A stretch of DNA of 64,000 nucleotides from positions 161,501-225,500 of the forward strand of contig NC_090155.1 of NCBI RefSeq assembly GCF_017916325.1. Reading direction: 5' to 3'. Both the position numbers and the translations under genes were made by a program. Shown here one piece after another: positions 1 through 10,129 of the stretch. The stretch comes from Leishmania martiniquensis (lineage: Eukaryota; Euglenozoa; Kinetoplastea; Trypanosomatida; Trypanosomatidae). Every line of letters begins with the position of its first letter. The first letter of the stretch is position 1. The notes below the pieces were generated by a model. The model worked only from the letters and a program-made list of their open reading frames with translations. It was not told the origin of the DNA and did not search any database.

Positions 1-598
1 CTTCCTCACAGGACTCGGATGGAGGCTGCCCGCGCCATGGATGGACATCGGCAGCGCAGACCTGTCGCTTCACTGCCGCGCCTGCACGAACTCCTCCCCC
101 CCTTCTCCCCTCCCCTTCGCCTTCACCTCTGCTCACCACATTCCCATCCCCTCCCCCCGACGCCTTATCACCGTCTCCCCTCGTCGAGCCCCTTACGCGT
201 GTATCTATAATATATATATATGTGTGTGAGTGTGAGTGTACACTCGGCGCTGCTCTCTCACTGGAGCATGCCGTCGGCCTTTGTCAGGAGCGTGGCGATG
301 AGAAACGTGACCTCGGGTGTGTGTTGAACTCGAGCGCATCACGAGGGACGGAGGCCAACGCTACCGGCACCGCTAACGCACCCGAGCACACGCAGGTGCA
401 GAGAAAATCAAAAGGCTGACATATCCGGTGAGGCCAACGCTCAACGCTTTTCGCTTTCGCATCTGCGCGTCGTGGGTAGGAGGAGACGAGAGGGAGGCCC
501 AGCAGAGCACTCGTACCTCCGAAACCATTCATCAGCGCCTACACTTGCCCATCAACCGTCTCGCTTTCCTGATCACCACCCTCTGCCTCTGTCTCTTC
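1..598. other. Intergenic spacer / 5' UTR of the first gene
   Basis: No convincing gene. A C/T-rich tract runs from about 90 to 181 and is followed by the first AG at 187-188, a candidate spliced-leader acceptor. An AT/TG run lies at about 205-235. The open frame of the downstream gene extends back to 428 but contains no ATG before 599. Confidence 0.6.
187..188 (+). promoter_or_regulatory. Candidate spliced-leader acceptor for the G3PDH-like gene
   Basis: This is the first AG after a roughly 90-nt pyrimidine tract (90-181). It would give a 5' UTR of about 410 nt before the ATG at 599. Use of this site is inferred, not shown. Confidence 0.35.
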
Positions 599-2956
599 AT
601 GGACATGAGCCGGCGCCGTCGCAAGCTGCACGTGCGCCTGATGCGAGCTGCCGCCGTTGCCACTGCCGGGGTATTGATTTACCGGCGGTGGCAACTTCGT
701 GCCTCCAGCGCATTACCGGCATCGACTTACCGGCCAGTCCATGGCGACGATGATGACGGCGACAGTCCCGCGCCCCGCTGGTCGCGCTGGGCGGCGCTGC
801 AACAGAGTACGGCGGCAGACCCTTTTGACGTTCTCGTTGTCGGTGGGGGCCTCACAGGCCTCTACACGGCTGTCGACGCAGCACAGCGCGGGCTGCGCGT
901 GGCTTTGGTCGACGCGGGAGACTTCGGTGGGGGCAGCACAACTTCGTGCACGCCCTCCCTCTCTCCAGGCGCTCTGCCTTACGTGCAGCGAGCCATTCGA
1001 CAGCGCAACGTGGACTGGCTTGGGATGGCCGCAACAGTGCTCACTGAACAAACGATATGGCGCAACGTCGCGCCGCAGTGCGTGGCGGCCCCAGATACGC
1101 TGAGGCGACGCTGGCAAAGCTGGCGGTGGCGAATCGCCGTCGGCCAAAGCAGCTGCGGCACCGCGACAGGGGTCAAGGATGCCAACGACACCCCCGCCGC
1201 TTTCTTACACGTGGCCGAGCCGTCAGCGAGAGCCCCTTCGATGCCGCCTTCGGATTCGGCGTTTGCCGCAACGACGCTTCTGCCAGCCCTGCACTCCTTC
1301 GAGATGGCGGAGTACGTCTGCGCGGCAATGTTGAGCAGCCTCATGAGCATATTTTGTGGCCCGCTGCGTCTGGACGTCGTGCTGCCACGGCGCTCGGTCG
1401 AGGCGCGCCTGCCGGCTCTAGCAGCCGGCTCGGCGCCGGCCTCCGCACCCGTACGCTTGCGAGGTGGCATCGTCGCCAACGACTTCGCGTTGTGTGGAAA
1501 CATCATCGCCGTGTCGCTCGCGCGTACCGCGGAGGAGCTCGGTGTGACGCTCTTGTCCTACGCCCCTGCGTTCGCCATCCAGGAGGTCCGCGCGCCGACC
1601 ATTATGGACACAAATCCGGCGTCCAGCTCTACATATCCCTCTTCGGGCGCGGGTGTGATGGTAGTGTCTGTTCGAGACGCGTTGGCCGCCACCGAGAATC
1701 TGCCAGTACCGCCCGAGCCGGCACCCTTGCCCTTATTTGGGCGGCGGTGGGGACAGTGCAGTGCCCCTTCTCCTTCGTCAACGGCGGACTTGGATGCATC
1801 GCCGTCGAGAGGTGTGCTGAGCGCAGAGACCGCGACCACGGCGTACGTCTACGCACGCACCGTTGTGAACTGCGCGGGCTGCTGGGCAGACACTGTGAAG
1901 GCCATGTACGATGGCAACGCCCATGATACAGTGCCGACTGCGTTCGCCGGATACCAGGCGTACTCGTACCTGATCGCTCCCGCCAACGCCGTGAAAGCTG
2001 CACTGCCCTCATTTACACCGCCTGCAGATGGGCGCGATGGCCGAAAGAAAATGGCAGGCGCATGCCCACCGCTTTCGGAGACGATGAAAGCGTCGGCTCT
2101 AGTCTTCAGCTCTCCACGACTGAGCTTTGCCTCGGTGATGGTGTTACCGTGGTGGGACCAGTGTGTGATGCTGGGGCCGAGCATATCACCCGTACCGCAG
2201 ATGCCGCCGGCCGTGATAGCGAGTACCAAAACGGCGCTGCACTCGGCGGATGTATACGCCGCACAGCGGCAGCGTACTCTCTCTATGCTGCGCAGCTGCG
2301 GCATCGATGTGGATGCGTCGCATCTGCTCTCCTGCGTTTCGCAGACCGTTCCGCACGTGAAAGGGCCCCAGGAAGTGCCGTGGGCCGGAGCTCTGCTTCT
2401 TCGCAGCTATGCATTACACTTCTCTTCACTTCCATTACGCGAGAGAGGCGGCGAGGGTGGCATCGAGAAAGCTGTTTCTTCGCCCAAGAAAGGCGCAGAC
2501 GGCGCCGCGGATGCTGCCCGCCGCGACGTTCCGCTCCTCCACGTGTACGGCGGTGCCCCTTTCTTGGCGCGCAAGATTGCGGAAGAGGCGGTCGACGCGC
2601 TTGTTTACCACGATCCGCCGCTACTTACACAGCGGGCCCGCAAGCAAGTCCGTCGGTGCCGTACGCGTTATCTGCAGCTGAGGACACCGACTTCGCTCTT
2701 GTGCACCTCAGATAGCGCGCCGATAAGCGCACAGGCACGCCTGGAAGCCCTTGTTAAAGACACCTACGCCGAGCGCTTAGTCGACGTTATCGCCCGACGT
2801 ACACACGTCGCGTACACCAGTCCCGTAGAAGCCATTCAGGCCTTACCGGCGCTAGCGGGCGTCATGGGTAATCTGCTGCACTGGGATGAAGCGAGGCGAT
2901 TGTCAGAGATCGAGGCGGCGCGGCAGCTCGTACAAAGCACGGCAGTGGCTGTGTGA
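599..2956 (+). CDS. Divergent FAD-dependent glycerol-3-phosphate dehydrogenase-like protein
   Basis: This 785-residue protein belongs to the GlpD/GUT2 family, whose members oxidise glycerol 3-phosphate on the inner mitochondrial membrane and pass electrons to quinone. A basic N-terminus (residues 3-15) and a short hydrophobic stretch (about 15-28) suggest mitochondrial targeting or anchoring. The FAD-binding motif GGGLTG is at residues 82-87. Downstream come a VNCAG-W-D block and a VLPWWD block, both typical of the family. The C-terminal helical domain carries VDVIARRTHVAY and LLHWDEARR, which match the family C-terminus closely. The start is the first ATG; the open frame reaches further upstream only through non-ATG codons. 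It is longer than the usual 550-700 residues because of low-complexity inserts. The family's KLIHGG-RYL substrate-site motif is not recognisable, so activity is uncertain. The family call is firm; the function is inferred. Confidence 0.8.
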   Translation: MDMSRRRRKLHVRLMRAAAVATAGVLIYRRWQLRASSALPASTYRPVHGDDDDGDSPAPRWSRWAALQQSTAADPFDVLVVGGGLTGLYTAVDAAQRGLRVALVDAGDFGGGSTTSCTPSLSPGALPYVQRAIRQRNVDWLGMAATVLTEQTIWRNVAPQCVAAPDTLRRRWQSWRWRIAVGQSSCGTATGVKDANDTPAAFLHVAEPSARAPSMPPSDSAFAATTLLPALHSFEMAEYVCAAMLSSLMSIFCGPLRLDVVLPRRSVEARLPALAAGSAPASAPVRLRGGIVANDFALCGNIIAVSLARTAEELGVTLLSYAPAFAIQEVRAPTIMDTNPASSSTYPSSGAGVMVVSVRDALAATENLPVPPEPAPLPLFGRRWGQCSAPSPSSTADLDASPSRGVLSAETATTAYVYARTVVNCAGCWADTVKAMYDGNAHDTVPTAFAGYQAYSYLIAPANAVKAALPSFTPPADGRDGRKKMAGACPPLSETMKASALVFSSPRLSFASVMVLPWWDQCVMLGPSISPVPQMPPAVIASTKTALHSADVYAAQRQRTLSMLRSCGIDVDASHLLSCVSQTVPHVKGPQEVPWAGALLLRSYALHFSSLPLRERGGEGGIEKAVSSPKKGADGAADAARRDVPLLHVYGGAPFLARKIAEEAVDALVYHDPPLLTQRARKQVRRCRTRYLQLRTPTSLLCTSDSAPISAQARLEALVKDTYAERLVDVIARRTHVAYTSPVEAIQALPALAGVMGNLLHWDEARRLSEIEAARQLVQSTAVAV

Positions 2957-4902
2957 ATCGCCGGGATGCTGCGTGCCGCGGTGGCGATCGTGCGGAGCAT
3001 CGACGTCGGGGTGAAACTGCGTTGCCTTGGCAGCCCCGCCTGCGTGTGACTGTTGCTTCAGCAGTCTTGACGCCCGCTGTGGCAATGAGCCACCCACCAG
3101 CGGCGCACGCACACAGAGCGGTACGCAATGACCCCCTCCTGTCTCTGCATGGGTGCGCTGCCTCGATGAGACGCCTCCCCGCATGTGCGCCATCGTTCGC
3201 TTTCTCTTACTCACGCTGTATGCGTGTCTTTCCCCTGTCAGCGCCGTACATCGTGCCGCAGTGAAAGGCCGCACCGCCGCTGAATCAAACGTAACGGAAT
3301 GGAAAGAGAGAGGAGGAATCGGTGGGCGGATGGAGGGGAGGGGCCGTGAGCGAACGCGCGGATGCGCCAATGCCCCCCGCTCGTTCGTGTGGTCGTGATG
3401 AGAGCAACTTGGGCATGCCAGCGTCTTTCCCGGCGAGCTGTCTCGCGACTGACCTTTGGCCGCTCTCTCTGCTACTTCCTCGGCACCCGAGGGGAGCGGT
3501 AGGCTGTAGCGGCGACACTAGATGACGTGCCTTCGAGGGCCGTCGGGCGTTTGTTCTGGGCTTTCAATGCACCCCTCAATGACGAGGAGGGGAGGGGGCG
3601 CCACACTGTGCGTGGAAGCTCACAGGTCGAGGCACCCCTGCGCTGTGCTGCCGAGGTGGGCAAGCAGCCCCTCCCCCCTCCTCCTTCCTGATCCCTCTCA
3701 ATGCCGAGCCGCTTCTCGTGGGGGGCACCGGGGCAGGTGCCTGCGACGCAGGGAGGTCCGAGGGGCTCACCGCTACTGACGCCGGCTGCCAAGTCCTGCA
3801 TGGCGTGGCGTCCGAGCGACTCGAGCGTATGCTGCCCGGCTCTCACACCGCCTACTCGTGAGGGACGCCTGAGCCGCCCCGGAGGGGGACGCACCACATG
3901 CTGGCCAGCGCAACGGGAGTGACTGCGAGGCTACCTGCGAGGTCGGGGTGGTGAGCCGAGCCTGAGGCAGAGGCGGCGCATGGCTGTGCCGCGTGTCGAG
4001 CGCTGCTTCGCGGCGGGCGAGGGGGTGGGCCTGCGACAGGCGGGATGGAGCAGAGCTCGGCTAAGGCTCCTGTGCTTCGTGCCACAGAGTGCACACGCTG
4101 AGCACGAAAATCGACGTGCACACCCGTGCTTCTGTCTTCGTTTTTTTGTTTACGGAAGAGTCGTGCCTTCTATCGCATAACCTCTTGCTCTCTCCCCTCC
4201 ACTCACTCCGTGTGCTCTCACTGACAATCCGCCATCGCGCTGTTGTGCCGACCTCATCTTTCCGGTCGCGCGCACGTGCGCGCGTTGGCGTGCACGTCTC
4301 TCGCCTGCGCCAACACGTCTCACAGAGACGCTCATTTCACCGCGAGCGCTATGCCGCGGCCGTGGCCGCTGCAATCGCTGGTGGATGTGATGCGCGATTC
4401 CAGCGGTGTGGCCTCCGCGTTCTCACTGTCTCTCTTCCTTCTCCGCGCTGTCTTCATGAGTTGTGCTAACCGCCCCCCTCCTTCCGTCCCTCGCGCTACT
4501 TTCCACCGGAGTCGGAGTGGCACCGTTCACCACGTGTGCGCGCGAAGGATTTGGCAGTCTCTCAAGCGTGTCAAAGGGGGTCCCCTTCGGGTATTACCGC
4601 TGACAGGCAAAGCCCCACTGCGCGCGGCGACAGAAGAAGCGGTGAGGAGAGAGGTGCCTTGCTCGTGTACAGACTCCATCCCCGCCTGCTCTCTCGGCGT
4701 GGGTTGGGGAAGAGGTGGGAAGGGGAGGGAAGGCTGGGTGAATGTGTCTCCCACACGCCGCCGCTGCATCCATCTGGCGACGCAATTCAAGAGTGAACGT
4801 GGCACCAAGAGCGAGGGCCAAAGACAACAACGCTGCTCGCCAGCTCTCGGACGCGAGGCTGATAACCTGCGGCAGTGGAGCAGAGGAACGAAGTGAGCCA
4901 CA
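2957..4902. other. Long spacer containing a SIDER2-like retroposon
   Basis: This 1.9-kb interval has no convincing gene. The 3' UTR side carries the SIDER2-like block described separately (about 3390-4110). After it come T-rich and C/T-rich tracts (4138-4210, 4425-4450, 4475-4505) with an AG at 4510-4511 that could accept the spliced leader for the next gene. An open frame abutting the next ATG is treated as 5' UTR. Confidence 0.5.
3390..4110 (+). repeat. SIDER2-like degenerate retroposon (approximate bounds)
   Basis: This GC-rich block of about 700 bp lies in the 3' region of the G3PDH-like gene. Its sequence and its short spurious frames look like the Leishmania SIDER2 family, short degenerate retroposons of the ingi/DIRE lineage that sit in 3' UTRs. 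The right end is a short A-run after GAGCACG (about 4099-4111). Family knowledge says SIDER2 copies can shorten mRNA half-life, so it may lower expression of the upstream gene. Both ends are approximate and the call rests on recall of the family, not on an alignment. No second copy was recognised in the window. Confidence 0.55.
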
Positions 4903-6378
4903 ATGACCTCAAATACGCCGAGTCACTTTTACTACTTCGCTTACGGATCCTATATCGATGCCGCGGAGCTGCAGCGGTCTCTTGCCGCCGTCTCAGGCGC
5001 TGCTGGACCGATCATCCACTCCGCCCACCCTGCCCTGCTTCCAGGTTACCGCCTCGTATGCGATGCCGTGAGTGCGGAGGGGCCGCGGCTGGGCTGCCTT
5101 AACATTGCCCCGCTTAACCTCGTCCCCCGAGATCCATCGACCAGGCGCCACTCCTCTAGCCGCGGTAAAACTGGCGCGCCGCGCGATTACAGCGCGGCCT
5201 TTCGCGAGGGCGTTCGCGGGATGCTGTACAAGCTTTCCGCCAGCATGTGGGAGCCACTCCTGCAGGCTGTCGCGCGCGAAGGGTCGTTCAACATGTTCGC
5301 CATGCTCACGTGCTACGAAATGAGCGACGTGCTTCGTGGCCTCCGGGCGCCAGACTCGCACATATGCGAGTCTCTGGTGATCGCGGCACTTGACATGCCG
5401 CTGATTGAGCGCAAGTTCTTTGTTGAGGATGTCATGAAGCTGCGCTGGCAGCCGCTGCCAAAGCCAAAAGGGGCTCGGGAGCAACCAGGGCTGATCGGCG
5501 GTGCTGCAACATCCGCCGGTGACATCTTCAGCGGCGCCGCCGAGACTGGAAAATCGCGCTGGCCCGGTATGCACTGGTGCAACTGCATCACTTCGGCTCG
5601 GGTTGCCCCCAGCCGAGCTTATGTGGCGCTCCTGGAGAAGGCCTACAGTGAGTACTTGCACGTGAGCATCGCGCCCAAGCAGAGAGGCAGTGGCTCATCG
5701 GCAGGCGCCGACTGGGGCGCTGGCCAAGGCTCAGCGTCCTTGGACGGTGGTGGCACCGACTTGTACGCGACAGCGATGCATCGTATGGTGTACCAGCAGG
5801 CCCGTGATGTGGACACAGACCCACCGGAGGCCAAGACGTGGTACTTCTCATACGGTTCCAACATGTCATGGGAGCAGGTGTGCGTCCGCATCGGCCCGCC
5901 GTACCAGCGCCGCGGCGCAAAGCTGCTCGGCTACGTGTTGGTCGCGAACGCCGTATCCATTGGCCACCCAAGCAGTGGCGGCTTTGGGTATTACAATGTG
6001 GAGCCGGTGGCATCGCGGGAGGAGAAGGTGGCGCAAGGGCTCGTGAAGCACCGAGGCATCATGCCGCCATACGTGTGTGGTGCTGCGTACGAGATAAGTC
6101 AGGTGCAGCTAGAGATGATGGACGGCTACGAAAAAGGCTACCGCCGTGAGCTGCATCGCTGTACGGACCTAAGTGACCCGACGGCAGCACCACTGATGTG
6201 CTGGGCATATGTTGCTCAGCACACCTCCGAAGAGGTGCTACCGTCGCGCGAGTATCTATCGCGCGTGTTGGAGGGAGCGGATATTTTACCACTGGAATAC
6301 GTTGAGGGCATCCGCGCGACCCAGACCAACCCGCTGCCGAGCCCGCGGCAGGAGAAGCGCCTTCTCAAAGAGCTTTGA
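4903..6378 (+). CDS. Tandem gamma-glutamylcyclotransferase-fold (GGCT/AIG2-like) protein
   Basis: This 491-residue protein has two copies of the GGCT (butirosin/BtrG-like) fold. The first begins with YFAYGSYID around residues 11-19. The second begins with WYFSYGSNM at residues 313-321 and later has MDGYEKGYRREL, which carries the glutamate expected at the catalytic position of cyclotransferases acting on gamma-glutamyl peptides. In copy one the equivalent position reads REGSFN, so it may be degenerate. Between the domains is a Gly/Ser-rich linker (about residues 260-295). No signal peptide or membrane segment is visible, so it is probably cytosolic. The ATG is the first in frame. The fold is confident; substrate and reaction are not shown. 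GGCT proteins act in glutathione turnover, but trypanosomatids use trypanothione, so a direct transfer of function would be a guess. Confidence 0.8.
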   Translation: MTSNTPSHFYYFAYGSYIDAAELQRSLAAVSGAAGPIIHSAHPALLPGYRLVCDAVSAEGPRLGCLNIAPLNLVPRDPSTRRHSSSRGKTGAPRDYSAAFREGVRGMLYKLSASMWEPLLQAVAREGSFNMFAMLTCYEMSDVLRGLRAPDSHICESLVIAALDMPLIERKFFVEDVMKLRWQPLPKPKGAREQPGLIGGAATSAGDIFSGAAETGKSRWPGMHWCNCITSARVAPSRAYVALLEKAYSEYLHVSIAPKQRGSGSSAGADWGAGQGSASLDGGGTDLYATAMHRMVYQQARDVDTDPPEAKTWYFSYGSNMSWEQVCVRIGPPYQRRGAKLLGYVLVANAVSIGHPSSGGFGYYNVEPVASREEKVAQGLVKHRGIMPPYVCGAAYEISQVQLEMMDGYEKGYRRELHRCTDLSDPTAAPLMCWAYVAQHTSEEVLPSREYLSRVLEGADILPLEYVEGIRATQTNPLPSPRQEKRLLKEL

Positions 6379-8007
6379 TCTGCACGTGCGTGCCCCAGCC
6401 GGCTGGGGCACGGACACGCAGTCGCACGAGGTGGGGTGGGGGTACGCCGGCTAGCGCCCCATTTCGCCGCTCCACCGCCCCGGTCTTTCACGTTCCTGTT
6501 GGCGCAATCCCTCGCATCATCGCCTGTAAAAGGGCGATCTGCTCTTTTACTCCCATATATAGACTACGGAGGCCATGCAGCCGAGAAAGCTGCGATGGGC
6601 AGGCCCTCCTCTCCACCGCGGTCGCTGGGCTCCCCGCTGTTGGCGCTGTTTCGTCTGCACGCGTGCGCTTGTGTGAATGTATGCGCGCTTTCCTTTGCTT
6701 TCATCGTGCGCTGATGTCACTCTGCGCCTCTGCTGCATTCTCTGACCCCGTGGCCCCTCTCTTCGTGCACCTCCGACGGCATTGTCTTGGTCACCACGGT
6801 GAGCTCCGGTGCCTGTGGGCGTGTGCGCCCTCTGGCGTTTTCCTGTCTTTACCTCTCCTCGCCCCGCCTTGCCGCTGTCGTGATGCGTGTGGGCGACATC
6901 AGGGGGTGGGGGTGGGTTGGGACCAGGCAGCGAAGCATAATGAGATCAGCAAGGCGAGTGGGGTGGCTGTAGGGGGGAGGGGGGAGGGCAGCCAGCGTGT
7001 GGGAGCTGTGCCCGCACCGGAGGGCGTAGCGAAAAGTGTGCCCGCCCACGGTGAGAGCGCGGGAGGCGAGGGCGTCTGAAGGAGGCGAGCGCGCATTTAT
7101 CCCATCGTAGAGGAGAGTACGCGTAAGCGTTTGCGAGTTGATGAAAGGTCCTATGGCACCGCCCCCCTCCAATTTTTGCGCACTGAGTTGTCTTGACGAG
7201 GCATAGCAGCTCCTCCTGTCTGCCCCCCCCCCAGTGCGCGCGTCGAATACGAGAGAACGATGAGACGCGGTCTCTCTTGTCACATAGAAGTGCTGATGGT
7301 GGAGTTAAAGGGGGAGGGGACGGGGGCCGCACGCCCGAGTAGGAGGTCGCCCGCCCCCTCTGAAGGCAGCGCCATTTCCCCCGTGGCCTACCGCATGTGG
7401 CCTTGCGTACTCCTTTCATGTCCGTTGCGGCATCCGTCACACGCGCTCCGACGCGGGCGCGCAGGAAAACTGCCGATGGAGGAGTACGCTCGTTCTTCTT
7501 GAGCTCCTCTTCCCGGCTCTGCACCCCTCGCCTTCCCCTGCCTGCGCTTTACCGCTGGTACCGCTTGTCTGACTGACCCTTTTCGACTCTTTCTCCGGCG
7601 TCGGCCGCCCTTTTTCTGCTGACCGGACAAACGCTGCCTCGAATCTGTGCTGGCGCTCCGTCAACGATGCAGCGCCAACCAGCCATCACGCTTCTCCTGC
7701 GGAGTGGCGCTTGTTGCTCGTCACGGTAGAGACGGGTCTGACGTCTTCCGGTGCGTGCGTTCAGCGCCTCCTGGGAGGGGGGAGGAAACGGTGGGGACGC
7801 AGTGAGCAGCAAAGGGCCCGAATAATAAGAAAGCGCTACAAGTAAAGCTGTGAGCACCACCACATAGAGAAAGAGAGCGTGAGAGAGAGGCAGTCAAGCA
7901 GGCGACACCTGCTGCGTAGCACAACGCGCACACAAACGCCGCCACTGGTCGAGCAAAACTATAGCGACGCGCAGACATACCCAACCCGACGGCCAGCGCT
8001 CGAGCTG
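6379..8007. other. Intergenic spacer
   Basis: No convincing gene in this 1.6-kb interval. It holds G-rich purine runs (about 6895-7000 and 7295-7330) and a C/T-rich stretch at 7500-7625. AG 7671-7672 is a weak spliced-leader acceptor candidate for the TMEM231 gene. The in-frame extension from 7879 starts at GTG and has no ATG before 8008. Confidence 0.5.
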
Positions 8008-9132
8008 ATGTTCCTGTCTCTGTATCATGAGCACTACGGGGTGCGCTACGCCCCGCGCGGGCTGGCCTCGTGGCTGTTCTATGTGCTCTGCCTGGTGACG
8101 ATCCTCGTGGTCCCGTTCATCATGGCGGCTGCTCTGCAGAACTTCTGGCTGCAAGCAAACTACTTTTACACGATTCCAGAGGTGTCCTTCACGGGACGGT
8201 GCGCCGTGCGTGTGAGCACTGTCCTGGGCAAGGAGTACCTCTGGACCTGCTCTGACCTGTTCCACGGCGCACTGCAGGGGACATCGCTGAGCATTCTGCC
8301 CTATTTTGCCGTCAACGAGGACGACAGGGACGGCGACGGCAAGATGGACTATGCGAACTTCTTGATGAGCTTTCCCCTCGGTGACGCGCTCGAGGTCCCC
8401 TCACTCTACACACCAGCCGCTGACGTGGCGGGTGTTGGCGCCGACGCGCCGACCTCGCAACGCGACACCATCCTCGAGGTTCACTTCCTACCGGAGTTCG
8501 TGTACAGCATCAACCATAATGTGGTGCGGGTAAATATGACGGTGGCGCCGCTGCTGCGCTATCGGCGAAGGCCATTTCAAAAAGGCTTCGGCAACGTCAC
8601 CACAGACACCTTGACCACGTTCAGCTGGAGTGGCGCCCCTGTGTGCGCGCTGACGAAGGCGGACATGATCTTCTACACGACAGAACGCCTCATGAGCTCG
8701 CCCTACGTATCGTATACAGACACATACACGTCGAGCCCTCTGCAAGAGCTCGCGCTCCAGCCGTCCGACTTACTAGACTTGCCTCTTTTTGCCGGCAACT
8801 ATGCTGCTCGCAATCAATCTATTGTGGTGCGTCCATACGTCGAGGCAGCGGGCGGGCTGGATGTGCTGCGCAGCGACGTGGGCGTTGTGCGTGGGCTGTG
8901 GGAAGATTTAGATGACCTTAACACCTTTACCTGGTACGTGCAGCTGCGCGTCCTACCAGCAGAGGTGCAGTATGTGCCGTCCTTAGCCGAGGTGCTGAAG
9001 TGGGGCTGGATCCAGTACTTTGTTATCGCGTACATTGTCCAGTGGCTTCTGTGGAAGCTGCGCATGGTGCTGGTAAAGCTGGGACTGATTAGCTCACGGG
9101 CTGTCTTCAGCACAATGCGGCGACAGTATTAG
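8008..9132 (+). CDS. TMEM231: TMEM231 homologue, ciliary transition-zone (MKS module) membrane protein
   Basis: This 374-residue protein has the TMEM231 architecture: a short cytosolic N-terminus, one transmembrane helix (about residues 17-40), a large lumenal or extracellular domain, a second helix (about 332-352) and a short basic tail. Diagnostic features are EDDRDGDGKMD at 104-114, matching the family's acidic REEDRNQDGK-type motif, and the KWGWIQY motif entering helix two. TMEM231 is part of the MKS/B9 complex that forms the diffusion barrier at the base of cilia, so here it would act at the base of the flagellum. The ATG at 8008 is the first ATG in the frame and gives a length close to the roughly 315-residue animal protein. 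Confidence is high from the overall layout and the two motif matches. Confidence 0.85.
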   Translation: MFLSLYHEHYGVRYAPRGLASWLFYVLCLVTILVVPFIMAAALQNFWLQANYFYTIPEVSFTGRCAVRVSTVLGKEYLWTCSDLFHGALQGTSLSILPYFAVNEDDRDGDGKMDYANFLMSFPLGDALEVPSLYTPAADVAGVGADAPTSQRDTILEVHFLPEFVYSINHNVVRVNMTVAPLLRYRRRPFQKGFGNVTTDTLTTFSWSGAPVCALTKADMIFYTTERLMSSPYVSYTDTYTSSPLQELALQPSDLLDLPLFAGNYAARNQSIVVRPYVEAAGGLDVLRSDVGVVRGLWEDLDDLNTFTWYVQLRVLPAEVQYVPSLAEVLKWGWIQYFVIAYIVQWLLWKLRMVLVKLGLISSRAVFSTMRRQY

Positions 9133-10129
9133 AGGATGTGTGCGTGTGTGGAGGAAGTGGGGGGGGACGGGGACCCCCTCCTGGTTGCCCACCGCCCTTT
9201 ACCGGAGCTTCTACGCTCTGTACTTTCCCGAGAGCAGCGCATGTTCGCACGCGGCACTGCCACCGTGAGGAGGGCATTATACCGGAGAGTCGCACATGTG
9301 TGCGCACGCACATGCGCGTACTGGTGCAGATGAGCGGAGGCTCCCCCTTTGTTGGGTGTTGACGCGTCTTCTTTTTTCTTTCGTGGGGAGGGGCGACCGC
9401 TTGTGCACATCAGCATACATGGATATCAAGAGCGCCGCGCATGCAGCGCGCTGAGGAGGGGAGCCACCAGCACCACCTGAAAAGATGGAGACACAACCAC
9501 ACACACTTAGCTGAGGCTCAGCGCTTAACTGCGCTGCTTGGCGGCCAGGTGAGGAGTGCCTCGCAGTTTTAAACTCATCTGCGCTGCCTCCGAGGTAATG
9601 TTTTGGTGTGTTGGGGATGTCGCCACTCGGCTACCGATCCCCTCACCCATCCCATCGCTGCCCTTCCCTTTTCTTCACACGGGCACACAATCAGTTGTAC
9701 GGCTCCTCCGCTGTAGGCTGTCTCTACCTCGCTTGTGGTCCGTCTCAGAAGTCACTCGCACCCACCTACCAACACCTGTCGAACTGACCACGACGCTGCC
9801 TAGCAGGTGGTAGTGGCGCTGTGCATGCAAGCACGCAAGCGGGTGTACGTGGACGTACAGCACACAGACACAGCCACAGACGCACATGTATATATATATA
9901 TGCCCACTTCTGTATGTACGCATATCGAGACGTGTGAAGAGCGGTACACGTCACTAACAACGACACTGCCAGACATCTGAGTCATCTCTGTCACCCTCCC
10001 TCCGTGGGTCCCTCTCTTGTCACACACATCTGCGTGTTGGTGGCGCGTTGTTTACGAGCGTGCATGTGTCTGTGTGCGCCGCTCTGCGTTCCATGCGGCA
10101 CAAAAACACACTAGAGAAGAAAGGCGGCC
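9133..10129. other. Intergenic spacer with AT and CA repeats
   Basis: No convincing gene. A purine/G-rich start is followed by CA-rich DNA and a (TA)n run at about 9888-9901. Pyrimidine-rich patches at about 9640-9680 and 9985-10020 could support trans-splicing for the tubulin gene, but no single acceptor stands out. Confidence 0.5.

Noticed and set aside
4351..4896. A 181-codon + strand frame just upstream of the GGCT-like gene
   Set aside because: It abuts the next start codon, has low-complexity Gly/Arg/Ser sequence at its end and no family resemblance, and covers the expected 5' leader and splice tract.
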